Assembly (NCBI GenBank): GCA_023105745.1
Contig: JALGQZ010000007.1
Coordinates: forward strand, 56,029,569 to 56,093,568
Source of the DNA: Austropuccinia psidii
Taxonomy: Eukaryota > Basidiomycota > Pucciniomycetes > Pucciniales > Sphaerophragmiaceae
DNA: 64,000 nt
Direction: 5' to 3'
The notes beneath the pieces are model-generated. The model was not told where the DNA came from, made no database searches, and worked only from the letters and a program-made list of their open reading frames with translations. Positions 1 to 11,306 of the stretch are shown here, in pieces (within the stretch, counting starts at the first letter, position 1; each line of letters starts with the position of its first letter). The position numbers and the translations under genes are program-made.

Positions 1-217
1 ATTTGTACCTGTTTGAGTTACTCATACTTAGTTCCAATTCAGGCTCAGATATCATGGGCATTTCTGGGACTTGCCTTTGGGATAAGGCACTTCCTTGTGT
101 GGATTCTGTTCCACTGGGGATATTGCCCTTTCTTTTCCCTTTTGAGGGATCAATTCTACTTCTGAGTCCAGCTCCATCTGATTGGATGGAGTATTGGGAA
201 CCTCTTCTGGTAGTCAT
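1..217 (-). CDS. gag N-terminus (partial), El-1
   Basis: Gag reading frame beginning at ATG 217-215 and open to the window edge (72 codons). It starts MTTRRGSQYSIQ, matching the other gag starts here ([10 protein letters not shown] in El-10, MVHTRNGSSY in El-9, MTPTRSGSNY in El-13). This ATG was chosen because it is conserved in position and because only one other ATG occurs in the roughly 720-nt leader. The fourth codon (AGA) supplies the acceptor AG used by the overlapping spliced ORF. Structural protein of the virus-like particle by family; the capsid and zinc-knuckle parts lie outside the window. Confidence 0.75.
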   Translation of the reverse strand, partial: MTTRRGSQYSIQSDGAGLRSRIDPSKGKRKGNIPSGTESTQGSALSQRQVPEMPMISEPELELSMSNSNRYK

Positions 218-443
218 AATTTAAAGAATAAGAAAAAATAAAAGTATTTCAGAATAAAATTCTTTTTATGGCAATTTAAAAAGAGGTGCTCACCTTCAGA
301 GTCTTGAATGGTGGGCCCTGGAAAGTCTAATTTCTTAGCTTTCTTTCTTTTGGTGATAACTGGTGTAGGAGAACTTTGAAAAGTTTCTTCCACCAATCTC
401 TCAACAGTAGCTTGGTTGTCTTCTGTTGGGTTATCTTCAAACA
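1..443 (-). CDS. Spliced overlapping accessory ORF (exons 2, 3, start of 4), El-1
   Basis: Exon 2 is 443-294 (150 nt, after TTTTTTAG, begins TG). Intron 2 is 293-207 (87 nt, GTGAGC...ACCAG) and contains the gag ATG. Exon 3 is 206-75 (132 nt). Intron 3 is 74-9 (66 nt) with a GC donor (AAAG|GCAAGT) and acceptor ACAG; exon 4 starts at 8. Without intron 3 a TGA at 54-52 would end the frame. The peptide is +1 to gag. Exon 3 carries TPSNQMELDSEVEL, like TPSNKMDLDQEIL in El-13. Function unknown. The prediction rests on the same exon layout in six elements, not on RNA data. Confidence 0.6.
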
Positions 444-939
444 CTAAAAAAGACAAATAAATATAAGTCTTTTTATAAGAAGTGTTATTTTTGGCAAGAT
501 ATGGCAATTTTCCACGTAGAAATTGCTTTTATATCTTAAAAAAAATGAAATAAATAAAGAAATGAATAAAAATAACTTTTTTTATTGGTTTTTAGTATTT
601 TTTAATATTTTTCATGTATATTTTTATTTTTAAAGAATAAAATAAAAAATGAATATGATTCTTATAAAATTAAATTATAATAAAAATTATTTTTAATTTA
701 TAAATTATCTTTTTTAATCACTAGAGTCACTCAAAGAAAGTTCTTGCAAGTCTAAGGATGTGAAAAACCACGTGTAAGACAGTACAATTGCTTTCCAAAT
801 GCCTCAATAGCTTTTAAAATCAATAAAATATAAAATTATTATATAATTTTATGATTATAAATATAATTTATTATGGATAAACCCAAATAGAATCTTTTTT
901 AAAGGTCTTTTAAGTAAATATCACGGCCAGGCCCCCAAA
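444..939 (-). promoter_or_regulatory. 5' leader and primer-binding site, El-1
   Basis: The primer-binding site is 939-921, reading TTTGGGGGCCTGGCCGTGA directly after the LTR. It is shared with small changes by El-6, El-9, El-10 and El-13. TGGGGGCC would fit a tRNA ending CCA, but I cannot assign the tRNA. The rest is AT-rich and nearly free of ATG (one, at 615-613). It contains a block at about 775-725 (GTGGTTTTTCACATC followed by CTTTGAGTGACTC) conserved in El-4, El-9 and El-13, and a polypyrimidine tract ending in the exon-2 acceptor at 445-444. Confidence 0.65.
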
Positions 940-2945
940 TGTAAGGTTTGACTATGAAACAATAAGTAAAAATTACTAATTTATTACTTATTGTACTCTG
1001 AATGTCCTTATAAATTGAATAAATAAGATTAAAAATATAATAATAATAAATAATTATTATTATTATGGCGTAAAATAATTATATTATTAAATAAATATAA
1101 TAATATAATTTATATTATGAAAATATAATATAATAAATAAATATATTAATATAAAATAATTAATATATTAAAAAGCTCTTTATTATTGTTACCAACAAAT
1201 AATAAAGGCGTAAAAAATTGTTTTTTATTAATAAAAAACAATTAATAACAATAATATTACCAATATTAAAGTTATGAATTAATATAAATACTATTTATAT
1301 TAATTAAAGAATTATTAAAAGAGTAATAATAGAGAAATTATTATAATAAGAGAAAATAACCTACTTTTAACACTTAATATAATAATTTTGAAGTATTTTA
1401 CGCCAAAAAATATAAATACAACCTTTTCAAATTGTATTTACAATAAAAATAAAGAAAATTACAAATTATTCTGGATTTTTACGTGGAAATGAGTTTTTAG
1501 AGAGAATTTTAACAAAAACAATTAAATAAATGATTTAATCACGTCAAAAGAGATGATTATAGCAAGGTGGTCTTTGGTCTTTAATAATATAACAGTTTTT
1601 ATATATAAAGAATAAAGAAATTACCTTTGATTTAATTGATTTAAATGTTTTTGATGCGTCTGAGGGGAAAACAGAGTAAAAAGAGCTCTATTTATAGTAA
1701 ATACCTCCCTCCTAGAGTCCAACAGGCTTTTAGTAGACGTGTACTGATCATATCCACTGGAATTGATCAATATTTTAAGGTTTGAGGGTGATTACATCAT
1801 TATTGCACCATTATTTAGAGTTATCACTATAACTCTAAGTGTGATGACATCAGAGGCTTGGCAGAACCCCAAATTTCGTGGATTTTATTAGTTTTAATCA
1901 TAAACTAATAGTATTCACCAATTTTATCACTATTAAGACTGTTAAACTTAATTTAAGGTTACAGTATGTGATCATAACAGCTCAATTTAAGCTCAAACTT
2001 TGATCCTCAAAAACTTTTAAGGTTTTCACGCTACAGCGATTCAGAGAGTGAATTCTGATAGCCTGACATAACCTTATTATGCTGCCAAGAGCTTTTCATT
2101 ACATCATCAAAACTCTAATTTTGATGATTTTTCTTGTAACTCATCTTTTCTGTCGAAATTCAATATTTTAAACTTCAAACCTTGATTTCAGGGGGTTATA
2201 CCCTGAATTTAATAATAAAAATTACATCATTCTTCACGAATGAACTAGTAGAATCCAACTGTGTACTTTTTTTTAAGTTTGGAGCACTTTCACAACAAAG
2301 TGGTCAACAGCTCTGTTGATTTTTATCAATATTTCATCATAGGTTTTAACCTTGTTTATAACTTGTAAAATAAAGTTCATATCTGTGTTCTTACAGTAAT
2401 TACGTGGTGACTTTATTTTTGGTTCATCATTCTATCATGTATATTTTAGAAGATATTAGCTATGATCACTGAATATATGCGTTGACCAAAAAAGTGCATA
2501 TATTCAGGATAATTCCTTAAGTATTGATTTTGGGAATTAGCTTATTAATTGTTTTATATGTGTATTTTTGTGGGGAATCCACTGGTACAATTTATTTCAC
2601 ATGTTGTTTCATTAGTTTCTGAGATAAATAAGGTTTTATGATTTTTATAAGGTATTATACCTTATAATTCCTTAAATATTGACTTTACAGATATGCCATA
2701 AAAGTGGTATATGTGTATTTTTCCATGGGGAATCCAATGGTATAATTTATTTCACATGTTCATTTATTGGTTTTTAAGTTAAACCAATTTTAATACCAAT
2801 TTATGGTATTTTTTGTATATTTGGGTAAATATTTTTAGTGTATAATTATTTTAATTAATTTTAATATAATTATATTAAAGGTATAATTATTATTAATCTT
2901 TTTTGTGACCTTATTGGATATGTGGTCATATCTCAAAGGCTCACA
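940..2945 (-). repeat. 5' LTR of El-1 (2006 bp)
   Basis: Starts TGTAAGGTTTGAC and ends AAAGGCTCACA in plus orientation, so the LTR reads TGTGAGCC...CTTACA on the minus strand. It is homologous over its length to the El-12 LTR at 48338-50310 (1973 bp). No protein-coding content is supported. Confidence 0.85.
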
Positions 2946-3206
2946 TTTTCCATTTTACCACCTCAAATACTTAAATTGAGCTTATTCACTCTATGGGTCT
3001 ACCCTAGGTGAAATTTTGTGTAGAATTCAAATCTGGTCTTAAATCCACGGATTTACTTACTCAATAAAAAGTTATTCATCTTTTCTGAAATTGAAAATGA
3101 TGAATTTTGGATATATGCATAACTTATGAGTTTTGCATAATTCAAAATTTCTTTTTAAGATGATTGTGACCTATTTGGGTATGTAAAATATACCTCAAGG
3201 CTCACA
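2946..3206 (-). repeat. LTR fragment (El-4/El-9 type), cut by El-1
   Basis: 261 bp ending AAATATACCTCAAGGCTCACA at 3206. It matches the outer end of the LTRs at 20421-22233 and, inverted, 33468-33961. The rest of this LTR is presumably left of El-1, outside the window. It is not followed by a polypurine tract, so it is a solo or 5' LTR sitting inside the El-3 pol gene. Confidence 0.7.
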
Positions 3207-5817
3207 ATATTGGAAGGCGGGATGGTAGTATGTATTGATGATATCATTATATACCCAGAAACATGGGAAGGTAAGGTCATATGCAGTACATAGACATAGT
3301 ACTAAGTAAGTACACACCTATTAATCTCAAAATCACATTTAAAAAGTTCAATTCTGGCCATCAAGAATTACTGGCACTAGGACACAAAATCTCCGGCCTT
3401 AGTCTGGCCATAGAACAGACCAAAGTAACAGCAGTACTTCTGAAAACAGTACCAAAGAACATCAAAGAGATGAAATCTCTCCTTGGGTTTGCTAGCTACT
3501 ACAGAAACCACATCAGAAATTTTGCCCATATAACTAGTAGTCTGTACAAGTTATGTTCAAAAGATGTAGTTTTTGAAATTGCCAAGGAAAGGAGGGATGC
3601 ATATGATAACAGCAAACATGAGCTTGTAAATGCGCCTGTGCTCATCTTACCTGGCTTTGAACTACAATTCATGTTATACATAGATTCAGCATGTAGCCAA
3701 GACTTAGGGGCAGCTCTTCACCAGAGACAAATTGTAGATGGTGAACCAGGAGAATGAGTAATATGCTACATCTCTAGGCAAATAAAAGAGTCAGAAGCCA
3801 GGTATGGGGCCACCCAGACTGAATGTCTATGCTTAATCTGGGATTTAATGAAACTCCACTATTATTTGAAGGGTGCAGTAATTGAAGTCTATACAGACTG
3901 CAAAGCCTTGAAGCCGTTACTGAACATGAAGCCTACAAATATACACATGCTGAGATGGGAAATAGCCATCCCAGAGTATAAAGGAAGTGTTACTATCATA
4001 TAAAAGGAATTAAAAAGCCACACCAATGCAGATGGCCTCAGTAGATGGCCACTGGACAATGTCAAAAGCAATCCAGGTTATGACCCTGAAGTAGAAGCCG
4101 AAATCCCTATCCATTTCATGGTAATAGATAGGAGTAAAAACTTCAGATTTTCCCAATGGGCACCAGAAAGTGGCACCCCAGACAGTTAAGACACTGATTC
4201 AGAGGGGACAGAAACTCCCATATTGGAAATAAGCTCCTCAGAACTGCATAATGAATTTTTCAGTCCAGTAATGAAGACATATGCAAAACACAAACAGTGT
4301 GGAATACTGTTGCAACTCCTTCAACAGAAGCTCAGAAGCCCAGACCTGCAATCCCAGTTAGAAGGACCCTGCTTGAGAGATTATGAGGACAGGTTTTTCC
4401 TTATAGATGGATTGCTCTACCATAGAGAGAAACACACAAGTGAACTAACAGTAGTAGACAGTGACCATATATCCCTGATCATGCAGCAATGCCATGATTG
4501 CCCCCATATGGGACACATGAGTGAAGACAGGACCAAGGAAAGGGTAGGAAGCACAGCTTGGTGGCCCAAATGGGAACAAGAGTTGAGTAGATATATCAAC
4601 ACATGTGAAAGATTCTGGAAGGCAAACAGAAAAGATGGGAAAAAGTATGGGCTACTTCAACACATAGAAGAACCCAAACAACCATGGGAAACCATCAACA
4701 TGGACTGGGTCACAGGACTTGTCCCAGGAGGCAAAGAAAAGTTCAATGCTTGCCTAATCATAGTTGATAGGTTCAGCAAGAGTGTGAGGTGCCTGCCATC
4801 TCACAAGGAGAACACAGCAATGAATACTTCCTTGTTGTTTCAGAAAAACCCCATATCCACCTGTGAAGTCCCTAAAATTATCATTAGTGATAAGGACCCA
4901 AAATTCACATCAGGATTTTGGGACAACTTTAGTTACATTATTTGTACTTAAATTGCCTTCTCCACAGCTTACCACCCACAGAAAGAGGGTTTAACTGAAA
5001 GGATGATCCAAACCATGGAGGGTATCCGTAGTAGGTTCCATGAATATGTCATGGAATACAAGGACCATGAAGGATACAGCCATGACTGGGTTACCCTTCT
5101 ACCAGCAGTACAGCTGGCTTAGAATACTAGTCAGCATTCTACCACAGAGAAGTCACCTTCACTGGTAGAAAAAGGGTGGAACTGCCTATTTCCTGTGGAT
5201 CACCTGAAGAAGAATCTTGTAACTATCCACCCCAAGACAAGGACTTCAATGATATGTAGAAGAAAGCTTGTGACACAGCTGCTAAATTCATAGCTGAGGC
5301 AAAAGAATACAACAAACCAAGGTGGGACAAATCCCATCTGGAACCTGACTTTAAGGAAGGGCACCAACTGCTAGTGTCCACATTCAACTTCAACAATCTT
5401 AAAGGACCAAAGTAGATGAGAGACTCATTTGTAGGGCCCTTCAATATCATAAATTTGATATGGGAAAATGAAGTTGAGGTCAAACTCACCGAGAATCTTT
5501 CTAGGAAACACCCAGTATTCTCAGTGGGTTTGGTTAAACCATACTTCCAGACAGAGGAGGACAAGTTCCCCTTCCGGAAGAAAAATACCACTCCCCCAAG
5601 AGATAGTGGAGGTGGAAGACTCCCCTGGCCCTGTGAATAAAATCATCAAGGCCAGTAAGATAAGGCTGAATCGTAGAGACCAGAGACAGCACTTGGTCAG
5701 ATTTAAGAGCCAGACAGCAGATACAGACAAATGGTTGGCAGAAGATTCCATACCAGATGGCAACCTTCATTTGAGGAGTTTCAGGACCTATAGGAGGACT
5801 GAACAGTCTCATCAATA
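3207..5817 (+). pseudogene. pol remnant: RT end, RNase H, integrase, tail (El-3)
   Basis: Nucleotide and protein similarity to El-6 pol is continuous, but frameshifts and stops break it into pieces (for example 3281-3757 and 4223-4951). The RNase H segment reads LYIDSACSQDLGAALHQ. The integrase zinc-binding region lies around 4490-4620, but one cysteine of the expected CxxC is changed ([10 protein letters not shown] where El-6 has [10 protein letters not shown]). Catalytic motifs MDWVTGL and [13 protein letters not shown] are visible. The region after 5400 keeps the C-terminal tail in two shifted frames. Not functional as it stands. Confidence 0.85.
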
Positions 5818-5828
5818 ATGAGAATTTT

Positions 5829-7279
5829 TTAGAGGGAGAGTATGTCAGCCCGTGACTCAAATCCAGAGCACAAGCATGACAACCAAATACCATAAACCAA
5901 TGGTACAGCCAAGATACCACCAAAAAATGGCGCTGAGCGAAAGCAGCTAAAAAAAGTATCAAAAAAAAGAGGGAAATCACCCCTTGCCAAATATATAAGT
6001 CCAATCATCATAGGACAAAGAATAACAAAGTTATTCCTGCTCAAACTTGCTGCTGAGCATAAACCTTATTTTTAACCTCTCATCTTAAATCCAGAGGAAG
6101 AGGCTTAAGCCCATTATATGGGTATTCAAAAAAAAGCTCTAAGTCAGGGATATCTAATGGTACTAACCAAATAGAGCTAGCACCAGAATTAGAGAAGTTA
6201 TGACAAAAATAAGGTCAAATAAAGGTGAGAGAAATATTCACCTCTCATCTCACTTCTACAGTGTTAGTGTGAGATACCTAAAGTGGGGTCTTTTTGGAAA
6301 GAGCACAATCAGGGACATCTGATGGTGCCATCCATTTTCCCATATCTCATCTAGAACAAACATTATGGGGAAAACAAGCTCCATACAGATTTTAAGCAAA
6401 TCATATATATGTTCAAGTACTTTTGTACATGGCATAGATTTTCCATATTGAATGGTAACCATATCAAATGTGGTACCATTGTGTAGAAAAAATGCAGGGA
6501 TAAACAATGTACCAACTTTGAGCTTGATATCTCAAAAACTGAAAAGGTGATTGCAGCTTTAAGCTCAAAATCCCACAGTTACACCCATACAGACTTACTG
6601 TGGGCTATTCTCCCATAATTACTATTATGAGGTGTCAAATAGACAAAGAAGCATTTTTATACTTCAATAAATAATAATTCATTCAATACTGGGGTCCCAT
6701 ACAGGTTCTGTACAGCATTCTACGTGTCATACATGTCAGAAGAGGGCTATGTGGTCCCCAGATGAAGGCTTTCACCCTGTATTGGTGAAATCTGCCCTGA
6801 TGTGGTTTCAAACCACATCTGAGCCCAATACAAGATATACAGGCTTTTAGAAAACCCAGGCCAGTCCTTGGAAGTAAAAAATCTTCACTTCTTCTATGTG
6901 GAAAGGTCTACAAGCCTTTTCCACCCAATTTCAGGATAAAAAGGGACCTTTTCTCCATCAGAAAAGGTTTCCTCATCCTTCTCTTGAATTCCTACCTAGC
7001 ACAACTGTCAAAAAAAGCTATACTATTGGAAAATAACCAGGTGTAAATTTAATTTTAATTAGTGTAGTATTTATTATTGTAACCCAACAGGTAAATCTGA
7101 ACCCAGGGCTATAAATAGCACTCATCACCACTATTACTCAGTATTAAAGCCCTTAAAACTCTTTATGAAACCTTTATAACAATCAATAAATCCTTTATTA
7201 CCATTTTTCACTGTGTCACAGTAACACTTAAGGCTTGTAAGTAGTTATTAATAAGCTTCATCATAGACTCAGCCTGAAA
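5829..7279 (+). repeat. Polypurine tract and 3' LTR of El-3
   Basis: The tract TTTTTTAGAGGGAGAGTA precedes TGTCAGCCCGTGACTC at 5843. The LTR is 1437 bp, the same length as the El-6 5' LTR, and ends CTGAAA at 7279 where El-6 has CTGACA. It has diverged more than the El-6 pair have from each other, so El-3 is older. Confidence 0.8.
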
Positions 7280-8132
7280 CCCAGTCAAAGGTCTGGAATA
7301 GTGGGGTATATTTGAATTTGTCTCATAAGCATGTTATGTATTTGATTCAAATCTTCAGTGATTTCTTCTTTAAATTTCTCTCTTACTTTATCACTTTCCT
7401 CTAAGTGTTCAGTAAAGGGACTTGTGTTACAATCTGTGTGACTTTCTATATTCAGAAAATGATTTCAAATAAACAAATTGATCATTAATATGATTAAACA
7501 GGTTATTTCCCAAATAATGAGGTTTTTCTTCTAGAGTTGTTATTTTATGTTCAATTATGTAACATTTATGTGGAACGGACTCAATTATTACAGTTTTTAC
7601 TCTATCACATTGAGTGTAAACTGTGAGATTTCTTCTTAATTTACTAGTATTGGACATTGATTTCTTCAACATTTCATCCAGATTCTCAAGTTTGAACTCA
7701 ATAGCAGAATATATATGTTTAATTTTAGGATTAATATTTGTGGAAAGGTCCTTTTTATCCTTCCCTGCTCCTTGCCTGTGAGCTCCATAAGAGTTCTGCA
7801 AATTTCAAACACATATTCCATGGATGATGACTCCAATCTGCAAATTGGTACCAGTTTCCTTTTTCCTTCCCCTTTATTCTGGTTTGGCACCTTTATAATT
7901 GTTTTTGAGGCCCCTTGGGTTTGTGTTTCGGGATTTCTAGGGCTTGCTTTCAAGTTTTCAATGCTACAGCTCCTTTTTTCTCCAAAGATGAGGTCATTTC
8001 TAATTCTTTCTTTTGGTCCACTAACAAATAACTTTGGATTTTGAGAAATATCTTCAATTTGTTCAATCTATCTTTAAAAGACATGGAGATATAACATCCC
8101 AAGAGCTCTATAGTATTCTCCTGATTTGTCAG
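7280..8132 (-). pseudogene. gag and overlapping accessory ORF remnant (El-4, distal part)
   Basis: Minus-strand continuation of the El-4 gag that begins near 19880, separated from it by El-5/El-6. The gag frame (7801-7427) is K/E/N-rich and probably coiled coil. The +1 accessory frame is visible at 8150-7950 and, after a frameshift, at 7953-7666. It keeps the C-terminal signature (MEYVFEICRTLMELTGKE) and the basic patch NQNKGEGKRK, both seen in El-10 and El-13. The +1 relationship between the two frames is the same as in the intact elements. Confidence 0.6.
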
Positions 8133-8203
8133 TGTCAGCCTGTAGCTCAAAACCAGAGCAAACGTATGACAGCCAAAATACCATAAACCAGTGGTAGATT
8201 AAC
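8133..8203 (+). repeat. El-5 LTR, left piece (interrupted by El-6)
   Basis: Starts TGTCAGCCTGTAGCTC. It is the first 71 bp of an El-6-type LTR whose remainder resumes at 17892 after the El-6 insertion; bases 8199-8203 are the TTAAC target-site copy. The preceding GTCAG (8128-8132) and the GTAAG after 19552 look like a target duplication with one mismatch. Confidence 0.8.
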
Positions 8204-9640
8204 TGTCAGCCTGTGACTCAAAACCAGAGCACAAGCATGACAGCTAAAATACCATAAACCAATGGTATAGCCAAAATACCACCAAAACATGGAGCTGAGC
8301 CAAATTAGCTCAAAAGGTATCAAAAGAAAGAGGAAACTCACCTCTTTCTGAAAATATAAGTCCCATCACCATAGGACAAGAAATAACAAAGTTATTCCTG
8401 CTCAAAGTTATTGCTGAGCATAAACCTTAATTTTCACCTCTCATCTAAAATCTAGAAGGAGAGGCTTAACCCCATCAAATGGGTATTCAAAATGAAGCTC
8501 TAAGCCAGGGCTATCTAATGGTGCTAGCCAAACTGAGCTAGCACCAGTATTACTTGAGTTATGGTCAAATTCAGACCAAATAAGGGTGAACAAAACATTC
8601 ACCTCTCATCTAACTCTCACAGTTTTAGTGTGAGATACCTAAAGTGGGGTCTTTTTGGAAAGAGCACAATCAGGGCTATCTGATGGTGCCATCCATTTCC
8701 TCATAGCTCAACTACAACAGAAGTTATTGGCCAAACAAGCTTAATACAGCTTTTGCCCAGACCACGCCAATGTACAAAAATACTTGTACATGGGATAACT
8801 TTGTCATATTTAATGATAACCATGTCAAGTTGGGTACCATTGTGTAGAGCCCATACAGAGATATTCAATGAACAAACTTTGAGCTTGATATCTCAAAAAC
8901 TGACAGAGTTATGACCATTTTAAGGTCAAAATCCCACCTGCTGTCAGATACAGCCTTACCATGGGATAATATCCCATAACCATGAATATGAGGTGTCAAA
9001 TAGACGAAGAAGCATGTTTTTACTTCAATACCTCATATGTCAGTCAATACTGGGGTCCCATACAGTTTCTGTACAGCATTCTACGCGTCATACACGTCAG
9101 AATCAGGCTGTGAGGTCCCCAGATGAAAATTTTCACCCTGTATTGGTGAAATCCGCCCAGATGTGGTTTCAAAACCACATCTGAGCCCAATACAGAGTAT
9201 AAAGGCTGTTTGCAAACCACAAGCCTGTCATAGAGAGTGAAAAGTCTTCACTTCCTCTACATGGAAAGGTCTAGCAGCCTTTCCACCTCAATTTCAGGTT
9301 AAAAGGAGGGCTTTTCACAGCCAAAAACCTTTCCTCATCCTGCTCTTGAATAACCTACGTAGTAAACTGTCAAAACCAGTTTTACTCTTGGTTAATAATC
9401 AGGTATAATTATAAACTTAATTATTGTAGTCTTTATTATTGTAACCCAACAGATAAAACTACACCCAGGGCTTTCAGCAGTGCTCACCACCACTATATTT
9501 CCATAGTAAAGCCCTTAAAATCTCCATTCAATCATCTTTTATCAACCTTTTATCTTTAAAATCTATTTTTTACCATGTCACAGTCATAGTTTTAGTTGTA
9601 AATAGCCTTATTACCTCTTCAACATAGACTCAGCCTGACA
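8204..9640 (+). repeat. 5' LTR of El-6 (1437 bp)
   Basis: TGTCAGCC...CAGCCTGACA. Compared with the 3' LTR it retains 16 extra bases near 8394-8420. A palindromic block with GATGTGGTTTC and its near-inverse around 9155-9185 recurs in all LTRs of this type. Confidence 0.95.
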
Positions 9641-10237
9641 TTTTGGGGGCCTGGCCATGTTTTAAATCTTTTTTTGGACCTTATAAGTAAGTCTTTTCTC
9701 TCTTTATGACTTATTAACCAGTGTTTTATCTTTTTTTTAGGCGTAATTTCTCTATTTAAAAATATATTTTATATATATTTATCTTTCTTTATATATATAC
9801 TCATATTATAAGAGTATTTTTCACGTGGCTAATACCCACTGAATAAAACTATTTTTGGCGTGTTTTGTATATAAAAACACATAAGCCATCAATAAGTCCT
9901 GTATTCTTGACTGAATGAGGACACCTCTGACTGAAAAACCATCAGTTGAGGCGTGGATTAAGTGTATTGTTAACTCAATAACACTTATAAAAAAACCACT
10001 TGTACAGAATACAATTGAAAACCACAAGTGTATCTGTGGGATACTGGCACACAAACAGTGTGACAGGGTACCAAAAGCTGTAATTCTGACGTGGAATTGT
10101 TGATTCAATTACACTGTCATTATACAGGGCACATTGTAGTAACATACAAACCCAGAGGCCAATCTTAGATGTGCAAAACCAGCATTTTTAAGAAGTCTTA
10201 ACTGACATAAGTCCTCCCTTTTCTGCCTTGATTTCAG
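9641..10237 (+). promoter_or_regulatory. Primer-binding site and leader/intron 1 of El-6
   Basis: TTTTGGGGGCCTGGCCATG follows the LTR at 9641-9659. A strong donor TTATAA|GTAAGT lies at 9686/9687 and the acceptor GATTTCAG ends at 10237, giving a candidate 551-nt intron. Unlike El-10 and El-13 this leader contains several ATGs. The intron is inferred from the shared TTATAA|GT and AG|TG signals only. Confidence 0.5.
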
Positions 10238-11306
10238 TGGAAGAAAATTATATCCCACTTGAGACCCAGTCACAGGCCAACACACCAGTGACACCCTCAG
10301 AACCAGAGGGCAGCAAGGGCAAAGGAAAGAGGCACAGTGAAGGTCTCATCACAGCCAAGAAGTGGACACCAATAGCCACTCAGAGAAGTAGAAAACCATG
10401 AAACTCTGCATCCATACAAGGTAAACCAACCTTAACCACTTGTACAGGAAAGATTACAATTATTAACCCAGTTGTAACTTCCAAAGGCAAACTGCCCAAG
10501 TCAGCAGACAATAAATTTGTACAAGGAACAGTCAAAGGTAAATACCCTAAGAAAATAAAGTTTTTGACTGCTTGCAAACACTGATATGTCCCCTGTATAC
10601 CTCAGAGACCTTGGCTTCCAAAGGAACCAACCAGAGGATAGAGGAGGATTGTCCAGAACCAGAAGACCTGAAAGAGGACACCCTGGACACAGTGGTGGAT
10701 GGCAAAACAATGAGGGAGATAATATCAACCCTGCCATTCACACTCCAATTCAACAGAAACCTCAAACCAGAGGACTGGAAGGATATAGATCAAGTTCTTC
10801 AGATCGACCAACTCCTCAAAGATTTATTTCAATGGAGCATGGACAACAAGAGGTTCAACCTAGCAACTCACTGGGCAGAACTGGGATCAAGTTGCCAGAA
10901 GATATGTCTCAAAGAGATAGACTTCAAAGACCTTATGGTAATCACCAAGGGTTGGAATCCTACCAGGCAGCACAGACTCCTGGAGGCAAGGGCACAGAGG
11001 ATAAGGGAGAATCAAGCCACTATCCTAGCTATAGAAGAACAGTTGACCCAGACAGGGCCTACTCAGATTCCTTCAGGTTCACAAGGAGCAGGCCAAATCA
11101 ACTCTCCAGTGGCTTCACACCATTCAGAAACCAGCAGATCAGTGGCCAAGAGTCACCATTCTTCACAATTCCAGGAAGTTTCCAGGAGAATACAAGGAAA
11201 CAAGGGCAAGAACAAAACCTCCTTCAACCAGAGGAGGAAAGAATCAGACCCCATGATCCAGAAGCTGTTAGATTTGGTAAAGGAAGTACACAAGAACCAG
11301 AAGTAG
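10238..11306 (+). pseudogene. Spliced overlapping accessory ORF of El-6 (one stop in exon 2)
   Basis: Exon 2 is 10238-10537 (300 nt, begins TG after CAG, acidic/serine-rich then lysine-rich). Intron 2 is 10538-10605 (68 nt, GTAAAT...CTCAG) and contains the gag ATG. Exon 3 is 10606-11306, open for 232 codons in the +1 frame over gag, ending TAG. Splicing joins the frames exactly. The product has KGWNP (compare KGWTP in El-13), a basic patch NKGKNK and a short lysine-rich C-terminus. A TGA at 10399-10401 interrupts exon 2 in this copy. Exon 3 alone has no ATG at its start, which argues for expression by splicing. Function unknown. Confidence 0.55.

Larger units (their letters stand above)
1..2945 (-). 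mobile_element. El-1: Ty3/gypsy retrotransposon, 5' part, runs off the window
   Basis: The element reads leftward. In minus order it shows a 5' LTR (2945-940), a primer-binding site (939-921), a leader, a small exon, and the start of gag at 217. Pol and the 3' LTR lie left of the window. The LTR has TG..CA ends and is the same LTR type as 48338-50310. It is inserted in an older LTR whose remainder is 2946-3206. Family membership rests on homology of leader, exon and gag start with El-10 and El-13. Confidence 0.85.
3207..7279 (+). mobile_element. El-3: relic gypsy element (pol remnant plus 3' LTR)
   Basis: Plus-strand remnant closely related to El-6. It begins inside the RT (equivalent to about 13830 of El-6) where an LTR interrupts it, and continues through RNase H, integrase and tail to a polypurine tract (5829-5842) and a 3' LTR (5843-7279). 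The 5' half lies beyond the window or is lost. Confidence 0.85.
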
